NCBI GenBank assembly: GCA_028825115.1
Contig: JAPKAV010000008.1
Location: 1-42,202, forward strand
Length of the DNA: 42,202 nt
Source: Candidatus Nanopelagicales bacterium
GTDB taxonomy: Bacteria > Actinomycetota > Actinomycetes > S36-B12
Direction: 5' to 3'
In this document: in pieces, positions 16,364 to 24,382 of the stretch
Layout of the letters: each line of letters starts with the position of its first letter
Position numbering within the stretch: position 1 is the first letter of the stretch
Notes under the pieces: generated by a model
The model's input: the letters and a program-made list of their open reading frames with translations, nothing else
Databases searched by the model: none
What the model was told of the DNA's origin: nothing
Translations under genes and position numbers: made by a program

Positions 16364-17657
16364 TCCATCAGAGGGACAACGGGCTCACGATTTAGCTACC
16401 GAACTCTGGCCCATCCCACGGAGCATCACCGGTCAAGGCGTGCGCTCCACTCTGCAAATTCTACAAAGAGAAATCCCAGAACTCACGACTAGTGAAATCC
16501 CAACGGGAACCAAGGTGTTCGACTGGGAAGTCCCCGTTGAGTGGAATATTCGCGGGGCTCAACTTATTGGGCCGGACGGTGAGGTAGTAATCGACTGGGA
16601 GAATTCAAACCTTCATGTGGTCAGCTACTCGGAGCCGGTGGAGCGGGAAATAGATCTAGAGGAACTGCAGGACCACCTACATTCCCTTCCCGACCAGCCG
16701 GATGCAGTCCCATACGTGACGAGCTACTACAACCGAACCTGGGGACTTTGCCTCACCCACGAGCAACGGGTGAGATTAAGACCGGGAATCTACAAAGTAA
16801 AGATCGACAGCAGCCTTGAACCTGGTGTGCTCAATTATGGCGAGATAGTGCTTCCCGGTGAGTCAGAAGATGAGGTTTTTATTTCCACATACGTCTGCCA
16901 CCCCAGCATGGCGAATAACGAATTGTCGGGCCCAGTCGTGTCTATTGCGTTGGCTCGTTGGATCAAATCCTTACCATCGCACCACTACACGTACCGTTTT
17001 GTCTTTGTCCCGGAGTCGATCGGTGCGATTTCCTACAGTGCAACTCACAGAGAGCATTTGCGTGAAAAAACGGTTTCCGCTTTTAATCTCAATTGTATCG
17101 GGGACGATCGGGCATTTACCTACCTTGCGTCACGGCTAGGTAATTTACGGATCGATCGAATCGCGAAACGAGTTCTTGACGGCCGAGAAAATGTTCGTCA
17201 CTACAGTTACCTTAAGCGCGGAAGTGATGAGAGGCATTACGGCGCACCTGGCATGGACCTCCCGATTATTTCGCTCATGCGGTCAAGGTATTCCGATTAC
17301 CCGGAATACCACACTTCCCTCGACGACCTCGTGAACGTGGTCACGCCGACTGGGTTGCAAGGTGGAATTGACATCGTCCGAGAGTGCATCTCAACACTGG
17401 AAAATGTGAAAGTACCCGTTGCCACTCAGATTTGTGAGCCTCAGCTGGGGCGCAGAGGCCTGTACCACTTGATCATGGGAAAGACAGTGGCTGATGAAAT
17501 CTTGCTGCGAGTCGACATTCTGTCCTACGCGGATGGCCAGCACGATATTGACGACATGTCTGAGCTCTTAGGTCAACCGCGTGAGGTGTTGGAAACTATG
17601 ATTGCAGAACTTATTGAGCACGATCTGATCCGCATGCAATACCAATCAGTTTCTTGA
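16353..17657 (+). CDS. Aminopeptidase-like DUF2172/DUF4910 protein with winged-helix tail
   Basis: A 434-residue protein matching the group annotated as DUF4910/DUF2172 aminopeptidase-like proteins, which recur in polysaccharide gene clusters. The N-terminal part has ATELWPIPRSITGQGVRSTL, EIPTGTKVFDWEVPVEWNI and YVTSYYNRTWGLCL. The metallopeptidase-like core has VFISTYVCHPSMANNELSGP (His, Asn and Glu as likely metal ligands, about residues 174-193), FVFVPESIGAISY, and PIISLMRSRYSDYPEYHTSLDD. The last 70 residues form a winged helix (ILSYADGQHDIDDMSELLG and onward). No signal peptide is seen, so it is probably cytosolic. It overlaps the heptose kinase gene by 11 nt, tying it to that pathway. 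Its substrate is unknown; a peptidase or amidohydrolase acting on a sugar amide is conceivable. Confidence 0.85.
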   Translation: MSHDPSEGQRAHDLATELWPIPRSITGQGVRSTLQILQREIPELTTSEIPTGTKVFDWEVPVEWNIRGAQLIGPDGEVVIDWENSNLHVVSYSEPVEREIDLEELQDHLHSLPDQPDAVPYVTSYYNRTWGLCLTHEQRVRLRPGIYKVKIDSSLEPGVLNYGEIVLPGESEDEVFISTYVCHPSMANNELSGPVVSIALARWIKSLPSHHYTYRFVFVPESIGAISYSATHREHLREKTVSAFNLNCIGDDRAFTYLASRLGNLRIDRIAKRVLDGRENVRHYSYLKRGSDERHYGAPGMDLPIISLMRSRYSDYPEYHTSLDDLVNVVTPTGLQGGIDIVRECISTLENVKVPVATQICEPQLGRRGLYHLIMGKTVADEILLRVDILSYADGQHDIDDMSELLGQPREVLETMIAELIEHDLIRMQYQSVS

Positions 17658-17670
17658 GTTCGCAACAGTT

Positions 17671-17703
17671 CCCCAGATCCTGGTTCGCGGAACGTGTCTG
17701 GGG
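17671..17703. terminator. Hairpin between converging genes
   Basis: CCCCAGA at 17671-17677 pairs perfectly with TCTGGGG at 17697-17703. Inside, GTTC (17683-17686) pairs with GAAC (17690-17693) around a GCG loop. It lies 14 nt after the stop of the aminopeptidase-like gene and could end transcription from either side, although no clear T-run follows. The remaining 126 nt to the next stop show no gene. Confidence 0.5.
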
Positions 17704-17829
17704 TTGAGCCGGAACCTTCCAGCGAATTCACAAGAATTAGAATTTTCGGACTAGTGTTTCCAACCTGATCTTGGTGCCACCGAACGCTCCTGGGGTGGAC
17801 TAGATTGCAGAACGAATTAGATAATCGAT

Positions 17830-19128
17830 TCAGGTGGCAGCTCTGACTAAAGTTTGCTTACTGGCCGAACGCCTTTGATGTTCGTCAATTGCAGAAGCAG
17901 CCGCAAAAGTCGCAAATAAAACAAACACCAGTTGGTAACTTAGGTGAATCCAGTCATTCTGGATGTCAGTCATTGAGGCGACAACATAAGCTGTGAGAAT
18001 CGCAAGTGATCCAGCGGAGCCCAAACTCGCTACACGCAGAGATTGATAAAACATGACTGACAGGATGATGAGAAATATTGAGAGTCCAACAATTCCGTAT
18101 CTAATTAACGGATCCAGCAATAGATTGTGAGCGTCCACAAATCTCTGCGTGATCTCTCCACCAGCGTTTATACCTGTTTGACCTACCCCGATTAGAGGTT
18201 CTTGTGGAAAAAGATCCAGGAAAGCCCGCCAAATAGTGCCCCTTCCGGTCAGTCCTGCCCCAGAGCGCAACAGCAAGAGCGCGCCACCAGCCACCCCGAC
18301 AAGCAGCAGCGCGATTTTTGTCCAGAGTGGGATTTTCTTGACAAGTCCTATATTGCTAAACAGAATTAGGACGGCTAGCGCGGCCAACGTGGAGAGGAAT
18401 CCCGCTCGAACTCCAGCAACCAATATGAAGAAAACCCCCCCGGGGATAAGTGCCCACGAGAAAGCCGTGAGTCGAGAGAATCCAATAACTGTCACGAATG
18501 TAGCAGCCATGGCAGTGCGTGTATTGTGGCCAAAAGGCCCCACCCAGCGACCGTCAAGACCTAAGAAACCGTCCAGGGGCAACCAGTATTGCCCCGACTC
18601 CCAATCGTTGAGATACCCGGGTGTAGGCATCGGATTCGTTAGGGACGCGACTTCAAGAATGTAGGTAACCGTCAAAATAATGAGAAGAAGCATTCCCAAG
18701 AGCACCATCACGGACCAAGTGTCTTGACTGGATGGTGGTTTAAACCACATCATGATCAGGAGCAACGGCACCAAAAAAGATGTGTAGTCACGGTTATCAC
18801 CGTGGTAGAGACCAATAAGAATAAATTGTGCGATCCAGTAAAGGGCCACCGTGGCAATCAGCAATCTCAAATTTTTACCGGCTCTATTTTGTGGCTTGAA
18901 GAGGAAAAAAGCTATGAGCGAAATTCCAAAAAAGACGAATGAAATAAGTACATACGGTGGTTGGCCTTTAAAAGTGAAATCGTCACGGAGATATGGCGCC
19001 CAGCGGGCGAGCAGAGCCCCTACGCCAATTATTAGGAGATACGGAATTCCAGAAGTTTGAATAAATGAGGTAGCCGTTTTCCGGCTAACTGATTTCATCG
19101 ACCTTTGGCCCGAGTCAAGACTGATCAC
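17830..19128 (-). CDS. O-antigen ligase/polymerase-like membrane protein (WaaL/Wzy type)
   Basis: A 432-residue protein with about ten to twelve hydrophobic segments spread over its whole length. The signature is in the large loop and following helix: GVGQTGINAGGEITQRFVDAHNLLLDPLIRYGIVG (about residues 318-352), where the conserved H of the Wzy_C/O-antigen ligase family (PF04932) sits before N-x-x-L-D. FLGLDGRWVGPFGHNTRTAMAA earlier is also typical (the G-x-F-x-x-x-N motif). It would act at the outer face, polymerising or ligating undecaprenyl-linked glycan. The two functions cannot be told apart by sequence. The GTG start is supported by TAACCT plus 6 nt upstream. It is transcribed away from the GT4 gene at 19394 and converges on the heptose operon. 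Confidence 0.85.
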   Translation of the reverse strand: MISLDSGQRSMKSVSRKTATSFIQTSGIPYLLIIGVGALLARWAPYLRDDFTFKGQPPYVLISFVFFGISLIAFFLFKPQNRAGKNLRLLIATVALYWIAQFILIGLYHGDNRDYTSFLVPLLLIMMWFKPPSSQDTWSVMVLLGMLLLIILTVTYILEVASLTNPMPTPGYLNDWESGQYWLPLDGFLGLDGRWVGPFGHNTRTAMAATFVTVIGFSRLTAFSWALIPGGVFFILVAGVRAGFLSTLAALAVLILFSNIGLVKKIPLWTKIALLLVGVAGGALLLLRSGAGLTGRGTIWRAFLDLFPQEPLIGVGQTGINAGGEITQRFVDAHNLLLDPLIRYGIVGLSIFLIILSVMFYQSLRVASLGSAGSLAILTAYVVASMTDIQNDWIHLSYQLVFVLFATFAAASAIDEHQRRSASKQTLVRAAT

Positions 19129-19134
19129 GGGTAT

Positions 19135-19140
19135 AGGTTA
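19135..19140 (-). promoter_or_regulatory. -10 box of a leaderless-type promoter for the ligase/polymerase gene
   Basis: TAACCT on the minus strand, then ATACCC, then GTG at 19128. The divergent promoter for 19394 lies about 240 nt away. The DNA between them holds no recognisable gene or strong repeat. Confidence 0.5.
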
Positions 19141-19381
19141 ACAACCTTGGCAACCCAAGTTGAACGTCCTCGGGGTATGGAGCCGAGCACTCCTGATCGA
19201 TTATCAATTGTCATAACTATTTTCTGGGTAATGAATTTCGCGTGTTGAGGGAGTACTGAACATTGACCAACCAATTGAGTGAAGGATCCGTGGTTACTGG
19301 CCGTGAAACCGACATTTACACGTAGCCGAGTATTCCCAGCAACACTGACCAGACCAGGTCTCGCCCTAACACGGATCTCAC

Positions 19382-19387
19382 TAGAAT
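19382..19387 (+). promoter_or_regulatory. -10 box of a leaderless-type promoter for the GT4 gene
   Basis: TAGAAT matches five of six bases of TATAAT. It is followed by GCCTTG and GTG at 19394. This fixes the start at that GTG and not at the in-frame TTG 3 nt earlier. No -35 hexamer is obvious at the normal distance. Confidence 0.6.
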
Positions 19388-19393
19388 GCCTTG

Positions 19394-20485
19394 GTGCGAG
19401 TTTTCCTTGATGAGCAGATATTTGCTATTCAACCATTTGGGGGAATCTCGCGTTTGTTCTATGAGAAAGCCAGCGCATTTGTTCGGGATTCTTCTTTAGG
19501 TGTAAGTGCGGAGCCATTCAATTCCGCAATTATTAACGAGTATTTACTAGGGGACCCGGAACTGTGTGAGGCTTTGGGTGCTACTCGATCATCTGGTGCG
19601 TACATGGCGCTGGCGAGATATTTCGTGCAGCCTCGCCGCACGAGTGCGGTAGATGTTGTGCACAACACTTTTTACTTGCCTCGTGGGCTTGGCGGCCACC
19701 CTGGAGCCAAGCGAGTTGTGACCATTTACGACATGATCCCCGAGCTATTGCCCCAGACTAGGAGGCGCATAGATTTTCTCACTGAAAAACATAAATACGT
19801 GCAGCGGGCTGATCATGTCGTGTGCATTTCCGAGTCGACACGCAATGACCTGCTGCGCGTCTACCCAGACATTCACGCACCTGTGACCATTGCTTATCCA
19901 GGTGTGGGATCGCAGTTCAACCCGAAAGCGCCAGCTTTTCCTGGGCTGCCAGAGCCCTATATCTTGCATGTAGGGAACCGAGGCAGTTATAAAGACGGTG
20001 CGACCTTGCTCCAAGCATTCGCACAAGTCGCTAAAGAGTTTTGCGATATTACTGTGTTTCTTGCCGGTGGTGGGCCGCTCACTAAGAGTGAACGAGAAAT
20101 GTCTGCTTCCCTGGGAATTTCTGATCGGATCGTGCAGCACTCAATTCATGAAAGGGACATGCCATCCGTTTACGCCCAAGCTCTGGTGACTGTAGTTCCC
20201 TCACGCTATGAAGGCTTTGGTTTGCCTGCAGTTGAGGCGTTGGCGTGTGGATGTCCATTAGTGCTGGCGGACACATCATCTTTACCCGAAGTCGGTGGGG
20301 AAGCGGCACATTACTTCCCACCGGGTGATCACCTTGCGTTGGCAGAAATTTTGCGCTCCCTGCTGAGATCTGAGTCACTGCGAACGTCAATGCGTCACAT
20401 TGGTTTTGAACAGGCGGCCAAGTTCACTTGGCATGGCTATGCCGAAGCCAATGCACGCGCCTATCAAGCAGCACGAGAAAGCTGA
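19394..20485 (+). CDS. GT4 glycosyltransferase
   Basis: A 363-residue GT-B enzyme, probably retaining. The N-terminal domain has MRVFLDEQIFAIQPFGGISR (glycine-rich acceptor loop), HNTFYLPRG, VVTIYDMIPE and VVCISESTRNDLLR (about residues 137-150), a block common to mannosyltransferase-like GT4 enzymes. The C-terminal domain has YILHVGNRGSYKDGATLLQAF, then VPSRYEGFGLPAVEALACGCPLV (about residues 268-290), which contains the E-x7-E donor motif, and SLPEVGGEAAHYFPPGD. No membrane segments are seen. The promoter at 19382 sets the start. The gene is followed by 229 nt before the large membrane protein, so they may be separate transcripts. Donor is likely a GDP- or UDP-sugar but is not determined. 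Confidence 0.9.
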   Translation: MRVFLDEQIFAIQPFGGISRLFYEKASAFVRDSSLGVSAEPFNSAIINEYLLGDPELCEALGATRSSGAYMALARYFVQPRRTSAVDVVHNTFYLPRGLGGHPGAKRVVTIYDMIPELLPQTRRRIDFLTEKHKYVQRADHVVCISESTRNDLLRVYPDIHAPVTIAYPGVGSQFNPKAPAFPGLPEPYILHVGNRGSYKDGATLLQAFAQVAKEFCDITVFLAGGGPLTKSEREMSASLGISDRIVQHSIHERDMPSVYAQALVTVVPSRYEGFGLPAVEALACGCPLVLADTSSLPEVGGEAAHYFPPGDHLALAEILRSLLRSESLRTSMRHIGFEQAAKFTWHGYAEANARAYQAARES

Positions 20486-20649
20486 TCGGGGGCACCTGCT
20501 CGGCAACCCAATGGGGGTAATGCAGGATCTGCTCGTTTACGCGTTCGTCTGCCCAATCAGCGGATCAAAGCGACCTGCGACCCCACTAATGGATTCCAAC
20601 CCCATGCTTGTTTCGCACTTCCTACGGGTGAGCCAACTAAGTCTGGCCG

Positions 20650-20678
20650 CGTAGATGTGGCGCTCAGCGGGATCTACG
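20650..20678. repeat. Nested inverted repeat upstream of the large membrane protein gene
   Basis: CGTAGAT (20650-20656) and ATCTACG (20672-20678) are perfect inverted copies, with CGCT/AGCG (20661-20664 and 20666-20669) nested inside. It sits about 37-65 bp upstream of the start at 20715. It could be a regulator site or an RNA hairpin; there is no T-run. The rest of 20486-20714 shows no gene. Confidence 0.4.
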
Positions 20679-20702
20679 ATTACAGAATTTGCACCCTGGA
20701 CG

Positions 20703-20708
20703 TATCCT
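20703..20708 (+). promoter_or_regulatory. -10 box of a leaderless-type promoter for the membrane protein at 20715
   Basis: TATCCT followed by TTCGGG and GTG at 20715. It supports a start 60 nt downstream of the longest open frame, where the encoded protein begins directly with a membrane segment. Confidence 0.55.
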
Positions 20709-20714
20709 TTCGGG

Positions 20715-22961
20715 GTGACCCGCATCCAGGCCTTTATTCTGACTGTCTGCAGTTGGGTGTTTGGGACTCTCATACTGGTTGGGCTGGGGGCTAGCCCGCG
20801 CGATTCGGCGCTCGTGGTGTTAGTGATCGTCGTCCAAGGTGTTGGCGGAGGGTATCTCTGGTCACTCGTTTCACGTGATCGTGCTTGCGGGGCACTGGAG
20901 TTAATAGGTATGGGACTAGTGCTTGGATCTGCACTGGCTGTAATGAGCGGGATTTTGATCCGCCCTTTTATAAGTTCAGCGCTCAATTCTCTGCTTCCTT
21001 CGGTAATTTTGCTTTTGGTATTCGCAACTCGTTCTTGGCGTTTGCGATCGCGGTGGAAACCAACGAGCTTCTCCGATTGGGTCTTTGCCGGTCCAGCACT
21101 GGGAGGGCTTCTCGCAGGGCTCGCTGTATTAGTGGTGAACTTGCAACGATACCCGTTGAGATGGGGCGGATTTTGGGACCAGTACCACCCCGACATGGTG
21201 TTCTTTGAAGCATTAAGTAATTCTGCTGGCCAGTACGGGGGCAGCGACAGTGTCTTCATGGTCGGCGCTGATATTCGATACCACTGGTTTAGTTATGCGT
21301 GGGTTGGCCAGGTCACCGAACTCAGTGGCTCCCAACCTTTTGTAGTTTTGACTCGCGCACTTCCAATTGTCGCACTGATTGCAACAGTGGCAGTTGCACT
21401 TGCATGGACCCGCAGGCTGGTGGTTTCAGCTAATGTGGGATCACCGCGTTTTGCCAAGGTTCTCCCATGGTTGGTTGTGGCACTGATTGTCACCGGAGGC
21501 TACTTAGGCGCGCTCAATGGCACAATTTTGAATTTTGATTCACCTTCTCAGGCGCTCGGTACGGCTTGGCTCATGGGTCTGATTTTAGTCTTCCTTCGGA
21601 TCGTTCACGAAGCCGGTGGGAAGGATTCACGTTTAGTTTTCGTTGGACAAATTTTAATTCTTGGCGTGTTGACTGGGGTCGTCACCGGGGCAAAGGTGAG
21701 CAGTGGAGTCTTGGTTATTGTGGCAATCGGTTTTGTTGCCGTGATGGGCCTCCTCGTGCGCGCAAAGTGGGCAAAACTCGCGTGGGTCGCGTTTGCGACC
21801 GCCGTTTTGGGTTTCGTGCTCGTGTATCTAACCGTAATTATGGGTAGTGCGAGCCCCGGGGGCTTGAGGTTCTTGTCGTGGCTTTCTAGAGCTTCAACCG
21901 TGCAAGGGCTGGACTCAAGCCCAGAAATCCGCGGAGTGATCCTGGGAACACTTGGTCTGACGCTTGCGATAGGCGCTCGTTGGGTAGGGGGGCTATGGCT
22001 GCTGCGAGAGCACACTTGGCGAATGCGGCCAGAGACCTTTCTCGGAATTGGTTTGGGCATCGGCAGCATTGTTCCCCTTTGGGTATTTAGTCAGGGACTT
22101 AATGAAACTTGGTTTGCGCTAACAGCCTCTGCACCGTTGTCAGTTTTGGGGGCTTTCGGGGTGTGGTTAGCGTGGAATTCGCTGGGCCTCGGCGTTAAGA
22201 CAGCAGCATTTTCGCTCGGTGTTGCAATTATTTCCCTGGTCCTCGTTTCCTATATTTGGACAGATCAAGTGTGGGAAAGTGGCTTCGGGCGGTTTTGGGC
22301 GCCGTGGTTTGGCTACCTGGTGTCGCTGCTTGCGGGGTTGATAGTGGCGATTCTTGTTCGAGAAAAGAAATTAGTCACATTGCTAGTGGTGGCGACAACG
22401 GTCCTCACCCTGCAAGCTTCTGCAGCCCGAGTAGTGCCGGTAGCCGGCTCAATACTTGGAGGGTCTCGCGACGGTGCCGGGCTTACAACCGCCGAGTTAG
22501 CAGATACTTCGGTGACTGAAAGCCAAAGCGTGACGAAGGTTAATGAAGTCATCGCACCAGGCTCTACGCTTGTTGATCATGGTTGGTCACAAGATGAAAT
22601 CAATGCGGCGCTATACCTACAAGCGAACGCAGCCAACAGTGACGTAGTGGTGACTAACGAAACCCAAGGTTCTGTAATTCCTGCACTTTCAGGTCTTAGG
22701 GCTTACATCACTGGAGCGGTGTATCAAGAGGGCTATGGTGGAGAGAGAAGCGTTGTCAAAATACCGGCTCGCATTGAACTCTCCCGTAGGTTCATTGCTT
22801 CCCCGAGCAAAGAAGATTTTTTAGTATTGTGTACTGAGGGTGTCAAGTGGATTTGGGTGAGTAAATTTCTCGATCCAGGATTTGTCGGAACACCGTTTGG
22901 AGTAACTGTTGTTTCGAATGCGAGTGTTGACTTAGTGGAGATCCAGTCGTGCGAGAGCTAA
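20715..22961 (+). CDS. Large multi-pass membrane protein, GT-C glycosyltransferase-like
   Basis: A protein of about 748 residues with roughly thirteen to fifteen membrane segments and a C-terminal outside domain of about 150 residues. After the early helices, a loop contains QYHPDMVFFEALSNS and VGADIRYHWFSYAWVG (about residues 155-210). Acidic and His residues in the first large loop are typical of GT-C enzymes, which use polyprenyl-phosphate sugars on the outer face. The tail (INAALYLQANAANSDVVVTNE, then IPALSGLRAYITG and a GVKWIWVSKF strand) matches the tail seen in many bacterial GT-C-like proteins. Start GTG 20715 is preferred because the extra 20 residues of the longer frame look non-coding and a -10 box precedes the GTG. 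Exact family and substrate are unknown. Confidence 0.75.
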   Translation: MTRIQAFILTVCSWVFGTLILVGLGASPRDSALVVLVIVVQGVGGGYLWSLVSRDRACGALELIGMGLVLGSALAVMSGILIRPFISSALNSLLPSVILLLVFATRSWRLRSRWKPTSFSDWVFAGPALGGLLAGLAVLVVNLQRYPLRWGGFWDQYHPDMVFFEALSNSAGQYGGSDSVFMVGADIRYHWFSYAWVGQVTELSGSQPFVVLTRALPIVALIATVAVALAWTRRLVVSANVGSPRFAKVLPWLVVALIVTGGYLGALNGTILNFDSPSQALGTAWLMGLILVFLRIVHEAGGKDSRLVFVGQILILGVLTGVVTGAKVSSGVLVIVAIGFVAVMGLLVRAKWAKLAWVAFATAVLGFVLVYLTVIMGSASPGGLRFLSWLSRASTVQGLDSSPEIRGVILGTLGLTLAIGARWVGGLWLLREHTWRMRPETFLGIGLGIGSIVPLWVFSQGLNETWFALTASAPLSVLGAFGVWLAWNSLGLGVKTAAFSLGVAIISLVLVSYIWTDQVWESGFGRFWAPWFGYLVSLLAGLIVAILVREKKLVTLLVVATTVLTLQASAARVVPVAGSILGGSRDGAGLTTAELADTSVTESQSVTKVNEVIAPGSTLVDHGWSQDEINAALYLQANAANSDVVVTNETQGSVIPALSGLRAYITGAVYQEGYGGERSVVKIPARIELSRRFIASPSKEDFLVLCTEGVKWIWVSKFLDPGFVGTPFGVTVVSNASVDLVEIQSCES

Positions 22962-22962
22962 G

Positions 22963-23220
22963 TGTTACAAGACTGGATCAGTCCGTGAAGGAGCAACCTT
23001 AGAGTGCCCGCAATTTCACGTGTACGATTTTTCTCCCGGCGGAACATTTGCCGAGCAACTTGACTGCATTCAAAGAGTTGATGTAATTGTGAAAATGACA
23101 AATTATGAGGTCTTTGCCAACGGAATGAACGCACCAAATGTGCCACTAATTCTCGATTATATAGGTGCCAACTTTGATTGCTTGACGGTTAGTGACCGCC
23201 AGTTGTGCGCGCGGCGTTAA
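22963..23220 (+). pseudogene. Decayed C-terminal fragment of a GT61/DUF563-like glycosyltransferase
   Basis: No gene of normal size fits between the converging genes here, but one plus-strand frame keeps a protein-like stretch. GGTFAEQLDCIQRVDVIVKM, followed by an N-x-x-VFANGMNAPNVPLILDYIG segment, parallels the conserved end of DUF563/GT61 enzymes (S-F-x-EQ, a few residues, ADVIVGxHGAxLxN, then P-x-x-x-VIEL). The His-Gly pair expected after DVIV is replaced, so the active site would be lost. The frame has no credible start and its last 32 nt overlap the end of the opposite GT4 gene. I read it as a remnant of a gene deleted during cluster rearrangement. The match is by eye only. Confidence 0.45.
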
Positions 23221-24382
23221 ATACTTCTTTATATTGTTTGGCGATGATCTTAGGAGACCATTTAGTTTTCGCTCTCTGCCTGCCGTTAAAACCCATTTGA
23301 GCGCTCAGTTGATGATCGCTCAAGATGAGATCGATTCCATGAGCTAGATCTTGGGCGTCACCGGCAGCTGCGAGGTAACCATTCACCCCTGACTCCACGA
23401 TGTCTGAAAGTCCACCAATATTGAATGCAACAACCGGAAGTCCGCAGGCGACTGCTTCGGTAGCGGTTTGGGGTAGGTTGTCTTGGCGGGACGGAACGAC
23501 AGCGAGATCACCTTGTGAGTAAGCCTGCACAAGTTCCTCGTCGTTGAGGTAACCAAGCCACTGGGTCGGTGGCATTTCGCGTGGCCAGTCGGTAGGGGCA
23601 TGGTCGTGACCTAGAACCAATAGTTGGATTGGCTCCTTCACTAAGGGGAGTGCATTTTTGAGGAGGTCGAAACCCTTGCGTGGGTCGCTGAGGTCCCCAC
23701 CGAGGCTGACGATTACCTTCTTCCTACTTCCAGCAGCGTGAGCATTTTCCAGAGGCTTGTAGAGGTTCACATCAAGTGGATTGGGAATTGTGGTCACCGA
23801 CCAGCTGCTCCCAATCTCGCTTGCTTTGACCACCTCGGACAGCCAGCTGCTGGGCGTCACTACGTGAAAAGGCTTCCTCCAATGTGCCAGTTTTCGCGAG
23901 ATAACCCACTTTTCAATCCCGGTGTAGTTGTTCGCCAGGGTGCAGATGTGATCGGGTTCGTAGTGCATTCCACCGGTTACGGCCCACATGTCATGTAAGG
24001 TCCAAACGAAAGGGGTCTTGATCTTTCCCATGGTTTCAATGGAAAGGTAGTTGAAGTTTATCCAGTGAACATTGAGCACGTCGGCGCCCAGTGAATCGAT
24101 TTTCCGGGCGGTTAAGGCGCTGACACGACCCGGGGAGAAGAGGTGGGGGCTGTCGTGCCGTGATAAAAGTGCTGGTATTCCATCAGAGTGAATTCGCAGC
24201 GACCTGAGCTGCCGGGATCCGGGGCCCGAATTGGTAAAAACTCTTGGGTCTTGTGAATGCTTAAAGTCAACATGCATTCGCATATCTATCTCGGTATTTT
24301 CACTTATGGAATTGAATAGCCGGTCAGTTGCCCGACCTGCTCCTCCCCCTCCATTGCTGTGGGAAAGGAGAAGGGCTTTCAC
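23189..24382 (-). CDS. GT4 glycosyltransferase (WcaC-like)
   Basis: A GT-B enzyme of about 397 residues. It begins MKALLLSHSNGGGGAGRATDRL, the acceptor-side glycine loop of the WcaC-like GT4 group. LNVHWINFNYLS and PFVWTLHDMWAVTGGMHY (about residues 124-160) are hallmarks of the same group. The C-terminal half has VIVSLGGDLSDPRKGFDLL, LAVVPSRQDNLPQTATEAVACGLPVVAF (E-x7-E type donor motif, about residues 310-337) and GGLSDIVESGVNGYL. The open frame runs 75 nt further upstream, but GTG 24382 forms a 4-nt GTGA overlap with the stop of the preceding GT2 gene. It is the last gene of a five-gene minus-strand block. Its sugar is unknown. Confidence 0.9.
   Translation of the reverse strand: MKALLLSHSNGGGGAGRATDRLFNSISENTEIDMRMHVDFKHSQDPRVFTNSGPGSRQLRSLRIHSDGIPALLSRHDSPHLFSPGRVSALTARKIDSLGADVLNVHWINFNYLSIETMGKIKTPFVWTLHDMWAVTGGMHYEPDHICTLANNYTGIEKWVISRKLAHWRKPFHVVTPSSWLSEVVKASEIGSSWSVTTIPNPLDVNLYKPLENAHAAGSRKKVIVSLGGDLSDPRKGFDLLKNALPLVKEPIQLLVLGHDHAPTDWPREMPPTQWLGYLNDEELVQAYSQGDLAVVPSRQDNLPQTATEAVACGLPVVAFNIGGLSDIVESGVNGYLAAAGDAQDLAHGIDLILSDHQLSAQMGFNGRQRAKTKWSPKIIAKQYKEVFNAARTTGGH

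Noticed and set aside
20537-21259. 240-residue minus-strand frame
   Set aside because: It is antisense to a membrane protein gene, rich in Ser, Thr and Pro, with no motif; a shadow frame.
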